Origin: an uncultured SAR116 cluster alpha proteobacterium
Lineage (GTDB): Bacteria; Pseudomonadota; Alphaproteobacteria; Puniceispirillales; GCA-002684695
Length of the DNA: 64,000 bases
Assembly: GCA_902539295.1 (NCBI GenBank)
Contig: CACBIM010000001.1
Span: forward strand, 186,001-250,000
Direction: 5' to 3'
In this document: piece after piece, positions 1 to 9,589 of the stretch
Position numbering within the stretch: the first letter of the stretch is position 1
Layout: each line of letters begins with the position of its first letter
Position numbers and translations under genes: made by a program
The notes under the pieces: generated by a model
What the model was told of the DNA's origin: nothing
The model's database searches: none
What the model saw: only the letters and a program-made list of their open reading frames with translations

Positions 1-734
1 AGTGCTTTTATAAAAATATCTGTATTAGATTGTGCTAGTTTTTCTGAAAATGTCTGAAAATCGCTATGAATTTTGTACATTATTGATAATAAATCACCAT
101 CATTATTACCTCTTATAGCTTTTATCAAATTATTATTATGTGTTTCTGCATTTTCTTGAATATACAGTAGAACAGCTCTATTCTTTTCTAGTTCAGATTT
201 CTCTTCTTTAATTGCATTAAAAATATGTTCAGGTCCAATATCAACTGAATTAACAATATCCTTAGCTCTAAAGAATCTTAAAAATAATGATGAAGCTAAT
301 CCATAAACAGAAGTAACAAAAGCTATCTTTAATCCCTGAATAATTATTCCAAGTGAATTCCAAACATAGTCATTATTAAAATTACTTACTGCAACTAAAA
401 CCCCAACAAAAGTTCCTAGTATTCCAATTGTTGGAAGAATAGAAACTGCATTTAATGCTATATGATTATTATAGTCATATATGTATTTTAAAATGTTAAC
501 AAAAAATTTTTTATCTGTATTACTTATTTCTTCTAAGTTATGGCTAGTTAACATTTTAGGCCAACTTGGAAATAATGATGATATAAAAACTATAAATATA
601 AGTAAAATAAAAGACAGTGAAATAGGATCATAGAAAGGTAAAATAAAAAGAACTTCAAAGAGATGAAATAAATCAAATTCTTGTTGAAAGTCTCTAGTTA
701 ATTCTTCAAGCTTTTTAATATTATCTTCATTCAT
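1..734 (-). CDS. MotA/TolQ/ExbB-like membrane protein, ZorA-like (partial, C-terminus off window)
   Basis: The minus-strand frame is open without a stop from an ATG at 734 to the window edge, giving 244 N-terminal residues. Hydrophobic stretches lie at about 26-55, 95-117 and 133-154. The second carries a P-T-x-G-x-x-G-T-F-x-G pattern and the third starts G-L-K-x-A-F-x-T-S, the usual arrangement in the MotA/TolQ/ExbB proton-channel superfamily. Polar, helix-prone sequence follows from about 158. ZorA of the Zorya anti-phage systems combines this core with a long helical tail, so a ZorA-like protein is possible, but an ordinary ExbB/TolQ relative cannot be excluded. The gene faces away from a tRNA-Pro whose 3' end adjoins it, a usual site for islands. 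A zorB/motB-like partner would lie left of the window. Confidence 0.6.
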   Translation of the reverse strand, partial: MNEDNIKKLEELTRDFQQEFDLFHLFEVLFILPFYDPISLSFILLIFIVFISSLFPSWPKMLTSHNLEEISNTDKKFFVNILKYIYDYNNHIALNAVSILPTIGILGTFVGVLVAVSNFNNDYVWNSLGIIIQGLKIAFVTSVYGLASSLFLRFFRAKDIVNSVDIGPEHIFNAIKEEKSELEKNRAVLLYIQENAETHNNNLIKAIRGNNDGDLLSIMYKIHSDFQTFSEKLAQSNTDIFIKA

Positions 735-933
735 ATAAAATCTGAATATTAATTGAATTATATATTACAAATTTTAAAATTATCTCAGATTTAAATAAAA
801 TTAAAGATGTATTTCGTATGGAAATAATCTTGAATAAAATGACTGTTACTGGTGACCCCCCTATTTCGTAAAATGGTTTGGTCAGCGATTGGTCAATAAA
901 AAAAATAATACTTAACAAAATCAATATGTTAAG

Positions 934-1010
934 TGGTCGGGGTGACCAGATTTGAACTGATGACCTCTCCACCCCCAGCGGAGCGCGCTACCATGCTACG
1001 CCACACCCCG
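934..1010 (-). tRNA. tRNA-Pro (anticodon GGG)
   Basis: Read on the minus strand this is a 77-base cloverleaf. The acceptor stem CGGGGTG pairs with CACCCCG, followed by discriminator A and an encoded CCA. The anticodon stem CTCCG/TGGAG encloses the loop CTGGGGG, giving anticodon GGG. The T-arm loop is TTCAAAT. The 3' end points left toward the ZorA-like gene. About 200 bases of AT-rich DNA lie between them (735-933), in which I see no gene. Confidence 0.96.
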
Positions 1011-1019
1011 ACAATAAAA

Positions 1020-1355
1020 TTATAGTTTTTTAATTATATTATCAATGTCCTCAAGAATACTTCTAAGATTGTCTTTAAATTTACTATCATTATTATTTAA
1101 ATTTTCCCTATTAATAGTATCTTTTTCTTTAAATAGTTTTTGCACCCCTTTCACTGTATAACCTTTATCATATAACAAATTTTTAATTTTAATAATAAGT
1201 TTTACGTCCTCAGGTCTGTAATACCGTCTATTTCCAGATCTTTTTAAAGGTTTTATATTTGAAAATTTTGTTTCCCAAAATCTTAACACATGTGCAGGTA
1301 TATTAATTTGATTTGAAACTTCAGAAATAGTTCTAAATGCTTGAGGTGATTTCAT
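1020..1355 (-). CDS. MerR-family transcriptional regulator
   Basis: This is a small (111 aa) regulator with a MerR-type winged helix-turn-helix. Residues about 8-70 show the family pattern of an N-terminal helix-turn-helix, an R-F-W-E core and R-R-Y-Y-x-P-E-D in the wing. The C-terminal part (about 80-111) is short and polar, with no cysteine cluster, so metal sensing is unlikely. It is the last gene of plsX-fabH-ihfA-merR, an order widely kept in Alphaproteobacteria; the gap to ihfA is 24 bases. Its target is unknown. Confidence 0.85.
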   Translation of the reverse strand: MKSPQAFRTISEVSNQINIPAHVLRFWETKFSNIKPLKRSGNRRYYRPEDVKLIIKIKNLLYDKGYTVKGVQKLFKEKDTINRENLNNNDSKFKDNLRSILEDIDNIIKKL

Positions 1356-1379
1356 AATAAATAAAAATTAAAAATATTT

Positions 1380-1667
1380 TCAATTGTTTATTTTTTCTTT
1401 TACATGCCTAGATGGTTTAAAAGTAACAACTTTTCTAGATGAAATTTTAGCTTCAACTCCTGTTTTTGGATTTCTACCTACACGTTCCTTTTTATTTCTA
1501 ATTTTAAAAGTGCCAAAAGAAGTTAGTTTTACTTCTTCACCTTTTTCAAAACACAATAATATTTCTTCAAAAAACATTTCAACCAATTCTGCAGATTCAT
1601 TATGTGACAAACCAATTACCTTATAAAGTTCTTCAGCAATATTTGCTCTTGTAAGTGTAGAAGTCAT
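1380..1667 (-). CDS. ihfA: Integration host factor subunit alpha
   Basis: IHF-alpha is a nucleoid protein of the HU/IHF family. With IHF-beta it binds and sharply bends DNA, acting in transcription, replication and site-specific recombination. The 95-residue length is typical. The DNA-binding arm is visible as R-N-P-K-T-G-V-E at about 64-71, and the N-terminal dimerisation helices include T-R-A-N-I-A-E near residue 6. It lies between fabH and merR, as in many Alphaproteobacteria. IHF is also a usual cofactor of phage integrases, relevant to the att-like sites further right. Confidence 0.93.
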   Translation of the reverse strand: MTSTLTRANIAEELYKVIGLSHNESAELVEMFFEEILLCFEKGEEVKLTSFGTFKIRNKKERVGRNPKTGVEAKISSRKVVTFKPSRHVKEKINN

Positions 1668-1713
1668 AAATACATTCCCTAAATATATATTTAATACAAA
1701 AATTTATCAAACG

Positions 1714-2688
1714 TCAATCAGGTTTGCCGTATTTAATGACAGAAGCACCCCAACTTAGCCCACCACCAATTGCATTTAGGGCTATTATATCGCCATTTCT
1801 AATTTTATTTCTTTCAATAGCACTATTTAATGCTAAGGGTATTGAAGCTGCTGAAGTGTTAGCATGTATATCAATAGTGTTAATTATTTTTTCAATTGGC
1901 AGACCTAATTTCTTTGATAAAGACTCAATAATTCTTAGATTTGCTTGATGTGGCACTAAAAAATCAATATCCTGAATTTTTAAATTTGCATCATTTATAG
2001 CTTCTAATAAACAAGATGAGAGCTTTTCAACAGCATGTTTAAATACTTCTTTCCCATTCATTCTGACATGACCAACATTTGAATTTAAACTTGGCCCTCC
2101 ATCAGTATATAAAATATCACTAAATTTACCATTAGAGTAAAAATTTGAAGACAAGATTCCCCATTCAGAATACTTATTACTTTTCTCTAATATAACAGCT
2201 CCAGCTCCATCACCAAATAACACACATGTAGATCTATCAGACCAATCAAGAATTTTTGAAAATGACTCTGAACCTATTATCAATGCTTTGCTAAAATTAG
2301 ATGTCTTTAATAAAGAAGAACCAACATTCAATGCATATATAAAACCAGCACAAACAGCCTGAATGTCAAATGCTGGGCCAATATTAATATTTAATTCTGA
2401 TTGCACCTTAACAGCTGTTGCTGGAAATGTTTGGTCAGGTGTTGTTGTTGCAACTATTATCAAATCTATTTCTTTACTATCAATATTTGCATTTTGAAGT
2501 GCTTTTTTTGAAGCTGCTATTGCCATTGTTGAAGTAAACTCACCCTCTGAAACTAAATATCTTTGTTTTATACCAGTTCGCTTTTTTATCCATTCATCAC
2601 TTGTATTTAGATTTTCAGGAAGTTCTTTATTAGTTATAATATTACTTGGTAAATATGAACCTACACCAGTTATTAATATGTTACTCAT
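1714..2688 (-). CDS. fabH: 3-oxoacyl-ACP synthase III (KAS III)
   Basis: KAS III starts type II fatty-acid synthesis by condensing acetyl-CoA with malonyl-ACP. The protein is 324 aa, the normal length. The catalytic triad is visible: Cys113 in A-V-C-A-G-F, His247 in V-P-H-Q-A-N, and Asn277 in H-A-N-T-S-A-A. A G-D-G-A-G-A loop is at about 159-164. It follows plsX by 24 bases and is probably cotranscribed with plsX, ihfA and merR. Confidence 0.96.
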   Translation of the reverse strand: MSNILITGVGSYLPSNIITNKELPENLNTSDEWIKKRTGIKQRYLVSEGEFTSTMAIAASKKALQNANIDSKEIDLIIVATTTPDQTFPATAVKVQSELNINIGPAFDIQAVCAGFIYALNVGSSLLKTSNFSKALIIGSESFSKILDWSDRSTCVLFGDGAGAVILEKSNKYSEWGILSSNFYSNGKFSDILYTDGGPSLNSNVGHVRMNGKEVFKHAVEKLSSCLLEAINDANLKIQDIDFLVPHQANLRIIESLSKKLGLPIEKIINTIDIHANTSAASIPLALNSAIERNKIRNGDIIALNAIGGGLSWGASVIKYGKPD

Positions 2689-2712
2689 CTGAAAGTCTCT
2701 TTTAAAATTGAT

Positions 2713-3726
2713 TTATTTGGTTATATTTCTTTTTAAGTCTTCAATGAAGTTTCCTCTCACCATTTCATATCCAACTTTTACAGCATTTGAAAATCCTAAA
2801 GGATCTGTGTTTCCATGAGACTTTACTACTATTCCGTTTAATCCCAATAAAACTGCACCATTATACTTTCTAGGGTCTACTCTGTCTTTCATTTTTTTTA
2901 ATCCATTTTTAGAAAGTAAATAACCAATTTTTGAAAATATAGAACTTTTAAAGCTACTCTCCAATAAAAAAGTAACTAATTTAGCCGTTCCTTCTGCAGT
3001 TTTTAATGCAATATTACCTGAGAAACCATCTGTAATGATAACATCAACATTACCTTCTGCGATATCATTCCCTTCTACAAAGCCATAGTAATTTATTTTA
3101 TTATTTAAATTTTTTAATAATGCAGAAGCATCTTGAATAACAGAGTTACCTTTTTGCGACTCTTCTCCTACATTTAATAATCCAACTGATGGATTTGAAG
3201 ACTTGAGAATAATTCTGCTAAACGCACTACCCATTAATGCAAAATCAATTAAATTTTTTGAATCACACTCAATATTAGCACCTAAATCCAACATTGCAGT
3301 TTCACCTTTCATGGTTGGAAAATAAGCTGTCATAGCAGGCCTGGAAATGCCCTCAATAGTTCTTAAAACAATATAAGAAATTGCCAATAAAGCACCTGTA
3401 TTACCAGCTGAAATTACAGCATCAGCCTTATCTTTCTTAACTAAATCAACGGCTATTCTCATTGAAGATTCTTTTCCAGATCTTAGTGCATCAGAACCTT
3501 TGGCATTTGCTTCAATATAATCTAAAGTATTTATAATATTATAAGATTTTAAATTTTTTGATTTTTTGATCAAAGGAATAATTAAAGATTTATTTCCTAC
3601 AAAAATAAAAAAAACATTTAACTGGTTTGCAATATAATCGCAACCATCTATTACAACACTCTCGCCACCATCAGCACCATAAGTGTCAATAGCTAAGATT
3701 ATTTGATTTTTATTATTTTCTATCAT
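2713..3726 (-). CDS. plsX: Phosphate acyltransferase PlsX
   Basis: PlsX converts acyl-ACP to acyl-phosphate, the donor used by PlsY in the first step of phospholipid synthesis. The 337-residue length fits. The N-terminal segment has D-T-Y-G-A-D-G-G, followed by conserved S-A-G-N-T-G-A (about 106), L-D-L-G-A-N (about 146) and F-V-E-G-N-D (about 216) motifs. The usual upstream rpmF and DUF177 genes are missing; a bc1 chaperone gene lies directly upstream instead. Confidence 0.95.
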   Translation of the reverse strand: MIENNKNQIILAIDTYGADGGESVVIDGCDYIANQLNVFFIFVGNKSLIIPLIKKSKNLKSYNIINTLDYIEANAKGSDALRSGKESSMRIAVDLVKKDKADAVISAGNTGALLAISYIVLRTIEGISRPAMTAYFPTMKGETAMLDLGANIECDSKNLIDFALMGSAFSRIILKSSNPSVGLLNVGEESQKGNSVIQDASALLKNLNNKINYYGFVEGNDIAEGNVDVIITDGFSGNIALKTAEGTAKLVTFLLESSFKSSIFSKIGYLLSKNGLKKMKDRVDPRKYNGAVLLGLNGIVVKSHGNTDPLGFSNAVKVGYEMVRGNFIEDLKRNITK

Positions 3727-3777
3727 TTAAGGCTGTATTATACTTTAATTATCAAGATTTTAATATAAATAATTGAT

Positions 3778-4290
3778 TCAATCTAAAAAGATCTTTGTAT
3801 CTAATAATGTATTAAAATTTAATTTTTGTAGATATAGATTTTGTTTATGAACATAACCTTCTAAAAAACTGATTTTATTATCTATTGTACTGAAAATAAA
3901 AAACTTATTTAAAATATTTCTTAATAATTTTCTATTATTCATAGACTCTTTATATTGAATAAATTGATAATTTACCAAATTTGAGATTTCAAAAATTTTT
4001 TTTTCAATTATTTTATCACCAAGACCTTTTTCACGGAAATCCAGATCAAAATTATTTAGAAAAGCTTTAAATAGTTTTTTTTCTAAATAATATTTATTTT
4101 TATGAATATTTAAATTTAATAAAATAATCGATAAATGAAGAATTTGAAGGTTTAATCTATTTTGAAAATTATCTTTGATTCCAAATAATATATATAAATC
4201 TTGTTTCCTAGACTGATTGACAATTTGAAAATTAATATTTTCAACTAATTTCTTGTTTTTATTGAAAATATAAAAAAAATTTTTAAACAT
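3778..4290 (-). CDS. Ubiquinol-cytochrome c chaperone family (CBP3-like)
   Basis: This 170-residue protein resembles the CBP3/UQCC1 family, which helps assemble the cytochrome bc1 complex. The evidence is an S-R-x-x-D-L-Y-x-x-F-G-I-K-D segment near residue 28 and the diagnostic F-D-L-D-F-R-E-K-G-L-G-D near residue 95. It is very rich in Lys, Asn and Ile, so similarity elsewhere is thin. In many Alphaproteobacteria this gene sits between bamE (divergent) and plsX, as here. The intergenic space to bamE (4291-4338) must hold both promoters. Confidence 0.8.
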   Translation of the reverse strand: MFKNFFYIFNKNKKLVENINFQIVNQSRKQDLYILFGIKDNFQNRLNLQILHLSIILLNLNIHKNKYYLEKKLFKAFLNNFDLDFREKGLGDKIIEKKIFEISNLVNYQFIQYKESMNNRKLLRNILNKFFIFSTIDNKISFLEGYVHKQNLYLQKLNFNTLLDTKIFLD

Positions 4291-4338
4291 AAATTGTTAG
4301 TAATAGATTTATAGATTTCTTATATATATAATGATTTT

Positions 4339-4785
4339 ATGAATATTCAATTTGCTAAAATATCAATTTCTTTTTTTATTTCTATTTTAATATTTATTTC
4401 TTGTACGCCAAAACAAAATATTCACGGCATTTTGATATCACAAAAAGATATAGAAAACATTGTTGAAGGTGAAACCAATATAAATTTTTTAATTACTAAA
4501 TATGGTGAACCAACTTTTACAGGTGCGTTCAATAAGAATGTTTATTATCAAAATGAAACAACAAGAATTTTACCAGCTGGAAAAAAAGAATTTACTTCTA
4601 GAAATATTTTAGCATTAGAAATTGATGACAATGGCATCATAGTTAAGAAAAGTATTTTGGATCTAAGTAATAGTATATCAGTAAAACCGGCTTCAGGAAA
4701 AACTGAAACTGCAGGTTCAAATTTTACATTTTTTCAACAGATATTTTCTAATTTAAGATCTGGAAGATTTGCCTCAGTAGAATAA
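4339..4785 (+). CDS. bamE: Outer membrane assembly lipoprotein BamE (SmpA/OmlA)
   Basis: BamE is a small lipoprotein of the outer-membrane protein assembly complex. The N-terminus is a lipoprotein signal: a hydrophobic helix (about 8-20) ending in F-I-S-C, with Cys22 as the lipidation site. The domain follows the SmpA/OmlA pattern, with a helix and then I-T-K-Y-G-E-P-T-F-T-G. At 148 aa it matches alphaproteobacterial members. It is divergent from the bc1 chaperone gene and convergent with hppA, sharing a hairpin terminator. Confidence 0.87.
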   Translation: MNIQFAKISISFFISILIFISCTPKQNIHGILISQKDIENIVEGETNINFLITKYGEPTFTGAFNKNVYYQNETTRILPAGKKEFTSRNILALEIDDNGIIVKKSILDLSNSISVKPASGKTETAGSNFTFFQQIFSNLRSGRFASVE

Positions 4786-4786
4786 T

Positions 4787-4810
4787 GGTAGGACAATAAA
4801 TTGTCCTACC
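4787..4810. terminator. Shared hairpin terminator between bamE and hppA
   Basis: A perfect 10-bp inverted repeat (ggtaggacaa / ttgtcctacc) with a 4-base loop lies in the 32-base gap between these convergent genes. The flanks are AT-rich but have only short T runs, so it may act in both directions with moderate strength. Confidence 0.7.
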
Positions 4811-4817
4811 TTAATAA

Positions 4818-6872
4818 TTAATGGGTACCAATCGCAGCAAGTAATAAAATTGCTACTATATTTATAATCTTAATCATTGGGTTTACTGCTGGACCAGCAG
4901 TATCTTTATAAGGGTCACCAACTGTATCGCCAGTAACTGCAGCCTTATGAGCTTCAGAACCCTTACCTCCATGATTACCATCTTCAATATATTTTTTAGC
5001 ATTATCCCAAGCACCACCACCAGCAGTCATAGAAATTGCTACATAAAGCCCAGTAACAATTGTACCTAATAACATTGATCCAACTGTTGTTAGTGCTGCA
5101 CTTTGGTCATATAAAGAAATTATAAAATATACTACAATTGGTGCTAAAACAGGTAATAGAGATGGAACAATCATTTCGCGAATTGCAGATTTAGTGAGCA
5201 TATCAACAGCTCTACTATAGTCTGGTCTAGTTTTACCTTCCATAATACCTGGCATTTCTTTAAATTGTCTTCTTACTTCTTCTACAACAGCACCACCAGC
5301 GCGTCCTACAGCTTGCATACCCATAGAACCAAATAAATAAGGAAGCATTCCTCCAATAATTAGGCCAACTACAACATATGGATCAGATAATACAAATGAT
5401 ATTTGTAAATCTGGGAAATAGTGTTCTAAATCATACGTATAAGCAGCAAACAAAACTAAAGCAGCTAATCCAGCAGAACCAATAGCATAACCTTTTGTTA
5501 CAGCTTTTGTTGTGTTACCTACAGCGTCAAGAGCATCAGTAGTTTTTCTAACATCGTCTTCTAGACCACTCATTTCAGCAATACCCCCTGCATTATCAGT
5601 TACTGGGCCATATGCATCTAAAGCTACAACCATGCCTGCAAGGGCTAACATTGTTGTTGCAGCCAAAGCAATTCCATAAATTCCTGCAAGATTATAAGAA
5701 AATATAATTCCTAAAGCTATTATAATTGCTGGGACGGCAGTTGCTTCCATTGAAATCGCCAAGCCCTGGATAACATTTGTACCATGCCCAGTCTCAGATG
5801 ATTGGGCAATAGATTTTACAGGTCTATATTCCGTAGATGTATAATATTCAGTTATCCAAATAATTGCTGCAGTTACAACTAAACCAACAATAGAACTCCA
5901 AAATAATGGCATGCTTTCGGTACTATCGTCGAACATATAATCTACTGCAAAATAAATAAATATTGCTGATAAAACAGCTGTAACTATGAAACCTTTATAA
6001 AGAGCACCCATTATATTTTCTGATGACCCCAACCTTACAAAAAAAGCACCAATAATTGATGCAATTATACATACTCCACCTATCAATAATGGAAGTTCAA
6101 CATAATTTATTTGACCAGAAAACATAATTGTTCCTATAAGCATTGTGGCCACTATTGTTACTGCGTAAGTTTCAAATAAATCAGCAGCCATACCAGCACA
6201 ATCTCCAACATTATCACCAACGTTATCAGCAATAACAGCAGGATTTCTTGGATCATCTTCAGGAATGCCTGCTTCAACTTTTCCAACCAAATCTGCACCT
6301 ACATCTGCACCTTTAGTGAAAATACCACCACCTAAACGTGCAAAAATTGAAATCAATGAAGCTCCAAAAGATAGTGCTACTAAAGATTCTATTAGTAATC
6401 TTGTTTCAACATTTGCAGATAACAAAAAAGCATAATAACCTGCAACACCTAATAAACCTAAACCAACAACTAATAAACCAGTGATAGCACCAGATTTAAA
6501 GGCAATGTCAAGAGCAGGTTGAAGTCCTTCTGTTGCAGCTTGAGTTGTTCTTACATTAGCTCTAACCGATACATTCATACCTATGTAACCAGCTATACCA
6601 GATAAAACAGCTCCAATCAAAAAACCAATTGATACATAAAGACCTAGAGTTAAAAATAATATAATAGTTACGATTACACCAACAAAAGTAATTGTTGTAT
6701 ATTGTCTATTTAAATATGCAGCTGCACCTTCTTGAATGGCACCAGCAATTTCTTGCATTTTTTGTGAACCTGCACTTGATGTTAAAATGCTTTGGCTAGC
6801 CCAAAGCCCATAAATCAATGCACAAACTCCACAAGCAATTGTTATTGTTAAAACAGTCATTAATTTTTCCAT
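4818..6872 (-). CDS. hppA: Membrane-bound proton-translocating pyrophosphatase
   Basis: The enzyme couples PPi hydrolysis to H+ pumping across the cytoplasmic membrane. I chose the ATG at 6872 (M-E-K-L-M), giving 684 aa; a TTG 14 codons upstream is less likely. About 16 membrane helices can be seen. The PPi/Mg site shows D-V-G-A-D-L-V-G-K, the acidic E-D-D-P-R-N-P and paired D-N-V-G-D motifs, and a C-terminal [10 protein letters not shown]. The G-N-T-T-K-A motif has Lys where K+-dependent enzymes have Ala, which in this family indicates a K+-independent H+ pump. It is 79 bases downstream of nusB. Confidence 0.96.
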   Translation of the reverse strand: MEKLMTVLTITIACGVCALIYGLWASQSILTSSAGSQKMQEIAGAIQEGAAAYLNRQYTTITFVGVIVTIILFLTLGLYVSIGFLIGAVLSGIAGYIGMNVSVRANVRTTQAATEGLQPALDIAFKSGAITGLLVVGLGLLGVAGYYAFLLSANVETRLLIESLVALSFGASLISIFARLGGGIFTKGADVGADLVGKVEAGIPEDDPRNPAVIADNVGDNVGDCAGMAADLFETYAVTIVATMLIGTIMFSGQINYVELPLLIGGVCIIASIIGAFFVRLGSSENIMGALYKGFIVTAVLSAIFIYFAVDYMFDDSTESMPLFWSSIVGLVVTAAIIWITEYYTSTEYRPVKSIAQSSETGHGTNVIQGLAISMEATAVPAIIIALGIIFSYNLAGIYGIALAATTMLALAGMVVALDAYGPVTDNAGGIAEMSGLEDDVRKTTDALDAVGNTTKAVTKGYAIGSAGLAALVLFAAYTYDLEHYFPDLQISFVLSDPYVVVGLIIGGMLPYLFGSMGMQAVGRAGGAVVEEVRRQFKEMPGIMEGKTRPDYSRAVDMLTKSAIREMIVPSLLPVLAPIVVYFIISLYDQSAALTTVGSMLLGTIVTGLYVAISMTAGGGAWDNAKKYIEDGNHGGKGSEAHKAAVTGDTVGDPYKDTAGPAVNPMIKIINIVAILLLAAIGTH

Positions 6873-6951
6873 TATTGTTAAAGGATATTTAAATATCGCC
6901 TTATACAATACCAATCTATTTCACGCAATAATATAAGACGTTATATTTGAA

Positions 6952-7404
6952 TTAATTTATATTTGATATTTTTCTTTTTGAAATTTTATCTAATAATTTG
7001 TTAATAAACTTAGCCTCACCACCCATTTGTTCAGCTATTTCAATATATTCAGAGATAATTATATTGTTTTTTAAATTATTTTTGAAATTTAATTCAATAA
7101 TCCCTGCAAATAAAATTGCTTTATCTACAGCTGAAATTCTTTCTATCTTCCATTCATTATTTAATAATTTTTCAATTTCTTCATTTATATCAATGTTAAA
7201 TCCTAAAACTAATAATTTTAAATATTTTTCATTTAATGATTTAATATCAAAATCATTTTCTAAATCACCTTTAAATGAAATTTCATAATCATGAAAAACA
7301 TCAGATACATTTCTTTTAGATATAATTGCATTGTAAAATATTTGTACAGCTGCAATTCTAGCAGCTGACTTACTAATGATTGCTAAAGGTTTTTTTTTTG
7401 TCAT
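6952..7404 (-). CDS. nusB: Transcription antitermination factor NusB
   Basis: NusB binds boxA RNA with NusE (S10) in rRNA antitermination complexes. The 150-residue protein is all-helical, with the N-terminal K-S-A-A-R-I-A-A-V-Q motif of the RNA-binding face and a C-terminal V-I-I-S-E-Y-I-E-like segment. It follows ribH by 6 bases, the classic ribD-ribE-ribH-nusB order, and ends the long minus-strand string. Confidence 0.92.
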   Translation of the reverse strand: MTKKKPLAIISKSAARIAAVQIFYNAIISKRNVSDVFHDYEISFKGDLENDFDIKSLNEKYLKLLVLGFNIDINEEIEKLLNNEWKIERISAVDKAILFAGIIELNFKNNLKNNIIISEYIEIAEQMGGEAKFINKLLDKISKRKISNIN

Positions 7405-7410
7405 TAAAAA

Positions 7411-7833
7411 TTATAATAAATTGAAGGATTTTATTAATTCAATACAAGCTTTAGCAGCATGACCTCCATTATTTTTTTTGTTCTTGCTTGCCCTAACCAG
7501 AGCTTGTTCCTTATTATCAACAGTTAAAATACCATTTGATATCGGAATTGTGTTATTAATTGCCAAATCAATTAACGCTTTTGCAGAGTTATTTGATACA
7601 ATGTCATAATGACTAGTTTCACCTCTTATGACACAACCCAAAGCTATAAAACCATCATATTTACCTGTAATAATAGCCTTTTTAATTAATATTGGAATTT
7701 CTAAAGCACCTAAAACTTCCATCTTTTCAAATTTGACATTATAAACATTTAGTTGCTCAATTGTCGCTTCCAACAAAAGATTTGAAATGTCTTCATAGTA
7801 TCTAGATTCAACGATGAGAACTTTTTTTGACAT
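7411..7833 (-). CDS. ribH: 6,7-dimethyl-8-ribityllumazine synthase
   Basis: RibH condenses 5-amino-6-ribitylaminouracil with 3,4-dihydroxy-2-butanone 4-phosphate, the penultimate step of riboflavin synthesis. At 140 aa it shows the family motifs V-L-G-A-L-E-I-P, G-C-V-I-R-G-E-T-S-H-Y-D (with the active-site His) and N-G-I-L-T-V. It is next to the other rib genes in pathway-linked order. Confidence 0.95.
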   Translation of the reverse strand: MSKKVLIVESRYYEDISNLLLEATIEQLNVYNVKFEKMEVLGALEIPILIKKAIITGKYDGFIALGCVIRGETSHYDIVSNNSAKALIDLAINNTIPISNGILTVDNKEQALVRASKNKKNNGGHAAKACIELIKSFNLL

Positions 7834-7851
7834 GTCGTTATTAAAAATAAT

Positions 7852-8451
7852 TTATCTTTTAATATAATTATCAATATGTCTGCTAACATATCTAGAAATA
7901 ATATCAACCTCTAAGTTAATAAAGCTGCCTACTTGATAACTAGATAGATTTGTATTGTTCCAAGTATGCTTAATTATATTCACCGAAAAAAAATTATCTT
8001 CAACTTTGTTTATAGTTAAGCTAATTCCGTTTAGTGCAACTGACCCTTTTTCAGTTAAGTATTTTATTATTTCCTCTCTTACTTCAAACCAAAGCTCATA
8101 AGAACTTTTAATTTGTATTATTTTCGATAATTTAGCCAACCCATCAATATGACCAGTAACATTATGACCTCCTAATTCATCACCTATTTTTAATGATTTC
8201 TCTAAATTAATTATGCTATTTAATTTTAAGTATTGAAAATTTGTTCTTTTAATAGTTTCATTACTCAACTCAACGCCAAAATAATTTAATTTTTTATTAA
8301 CAACAGTTAGACAAACTCCATTGCAACAAACGGAAGAACCAATGTTTAAATCATCGTTCCATTTTATGTCAATTCCAACATAAGTATCATTTTTATCAGT
8401 TTCTATAATTTCTGATATTTTTCCTAAATGTGTAATCAGTCCAGTAAACAT
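7852..8451 (-). CDS. ribE: Riboflavin synthase alpha chain
   Basis: The enzyme dismutates two lumazine molecules to riboflavin. Two lumazine-binding repeats are visible: one starts at M-F-T-G-L-I and the second near residue 95 with G-H-N-V-T-G-H-I-D-G. Each carries the G-x-C-L-T or G-I-S-L-T motif. The length of 199 aa is typical. It is 18 bases upstream of ribH and 6 bases downstream of ribD. Confidence 0.95.
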   Translation of the reverse strand: MFTGLITHLGKISEIIETDKNDTYVGIDIKWNDDLNIGSSVCCNGVCLTVVNKKLNYFGVELSNETIKRTNFQYLKLNSIINLEKSLKIGDELGGHNVTGHIDGLAKLSKIIQIKSSYELWFEVREEIIKYLTEKGSVALNGISLTINKVEDNFFSVNIIKHTWNNTNLSSYQVGSFINLEVDIISRYVSRHIDNYIKR

Positions 8452-8457
8452 TTATAT

Positions 8458-9588
8458 TTATGCTTTAAATTCCCAGCTTTCAATAATATCTTCATCTATA
8501 ATTAAACTATCTTTAAAATAAAAATTTTTGCTATCTTTAATTTCTTTAATATTTAGATTGTTGATAATTGATCTTCCATCATTTCCAAAAATACGTCCAG
8601 ATCTACAAAGTATAATTTCATCAATCAAATTCTCTTTTAAAAGACTAGAGTTAATTTCAGATCCGGCTTCTATAAAAAGATTATTAATATTCTGTTCATA
8701 TAATTTTGTAATAACTTCTTTTAATGACACTTGGTTATTTTTATCATGTCTAACTAAAGTCAAATTTATACCTTTATTTTTAAGTATTTTTTCTTTTTTC
8801 TTATTTAAAAAAACAGTTGTAAATATACTTATATTTTTTCTATTTAAAATTTTAGATTCAATATTTATGCTTAATTTACTATCTAAAATAAAAACATGAG
8901 GTGAATATTTTTTTAGTCCATTTATTCTACAGTTTAGCGTTGGATTATCTTCATTAACAGTATTAACACCAGTTAAAATTCCGTCGCTTCTCAATCGATA
9001 TAAATGGGTCAATTTTCGAGTATTTATTCCTGTGATCCACTTACTTTTTCCATTTGATAAAGAAATTTTTGAATCTAAAGATGATGCGATTTTACTTTTA
9101 ATATATGGACGTTTAAAGTTTACTCTCTTTTCAAATCCTTGAATTAATTCCATGGCCTTAACTTTTTCACATCCTATAGAGACAGATATATTATTTTCTA
9201 ATAAAAACTTAACTGCTTTACCATTTGTTCTTTTATCGGGATCAAGACATGCTATAACAACTCTTTTTATTGAAGCTTGAACAATTTTTTCCATACATGG
9301 AATAAATCTTTCATAATGTGCACATGGTTCAAGTGTCACATATAAAACCGCACCTTTAGATTTTTCTCCTGCAAATTTTATTGCATTTTCTTCGGCATGA
9401 GGGCGACCTCCTGGTGAAGTTACTCCAAACCCACACAATTCGTTATTCTTTACAATCACACATCCAACGGATGGATTTTTGCCAGTAATTCCTAGATTAC
9501 GTAATCCATAATTTATTGCAACTTTCATCCATCGAGAATCTTCATCCGTATACGATGATATTAAATGAACAAAATTATAATTGTTCAT
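8458..9588 (-). CDS. ribD: Bifunctional riboflavin deaminase/reductase RibD
   Basis: RibD carries out the second and third steps of riboflavin synthesis. The N-terminal deaminase (about 18-160) has the zinc motif H-A-E-E-N-A and P-C-A-H-x6-P-C. The C-terminal reductase (about 160-376) has K-S-K-I-A-S-S-L-D and the dinucleotide region around N-L-F-I-E-A-G-S. 376 aa is the usual size. Its start lies one base after the nrdR stop, implying translational coupling. I see no FMN riboswitch in front of the rib genes. Confidence 0.94.
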   Translation of the reverse strand: MNNYNFVHLISSYTDEDSRWMKVAINYGLRNLGITGKNPSVGCVIVKNNELCGFGVTSPGGRPHAEENAIKFAGEKSKGAVLYVTLEPCAHYERFIPCMEKIVQASIKRVVIACLDPDKRTNGKAVKFLLENNISVSIGCEKVKAMELIQGFEKRVNFKRPYIKSKIASSLDSKISLSNGKSKWITGINTRKLTHLYRLRSDGILTGVNTVNEDNPTLNCRINGLKKYSPHVFILDSKLSINIESKILNRKNISIFTTVFLNKKKEKILKNKGINLTLVRHDKNNQVSLKEVITKLYEQNINNLFIEAGSEINSSLLKENLIDEIILCRSGRIFGNDGRSIINNLNIKEIKDSKNFYFKDSLIIDEDIIESWEFKA

Positions 9589-9589
9589 A

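Noticed and set aside
727-972. Open frame of 81 codons on the minus strand across the tRNA-Pro region
   Set aside because: It runs through the tRNA-Pro 3' half and AT-rich spacer, and has no recognisable protein pattern.
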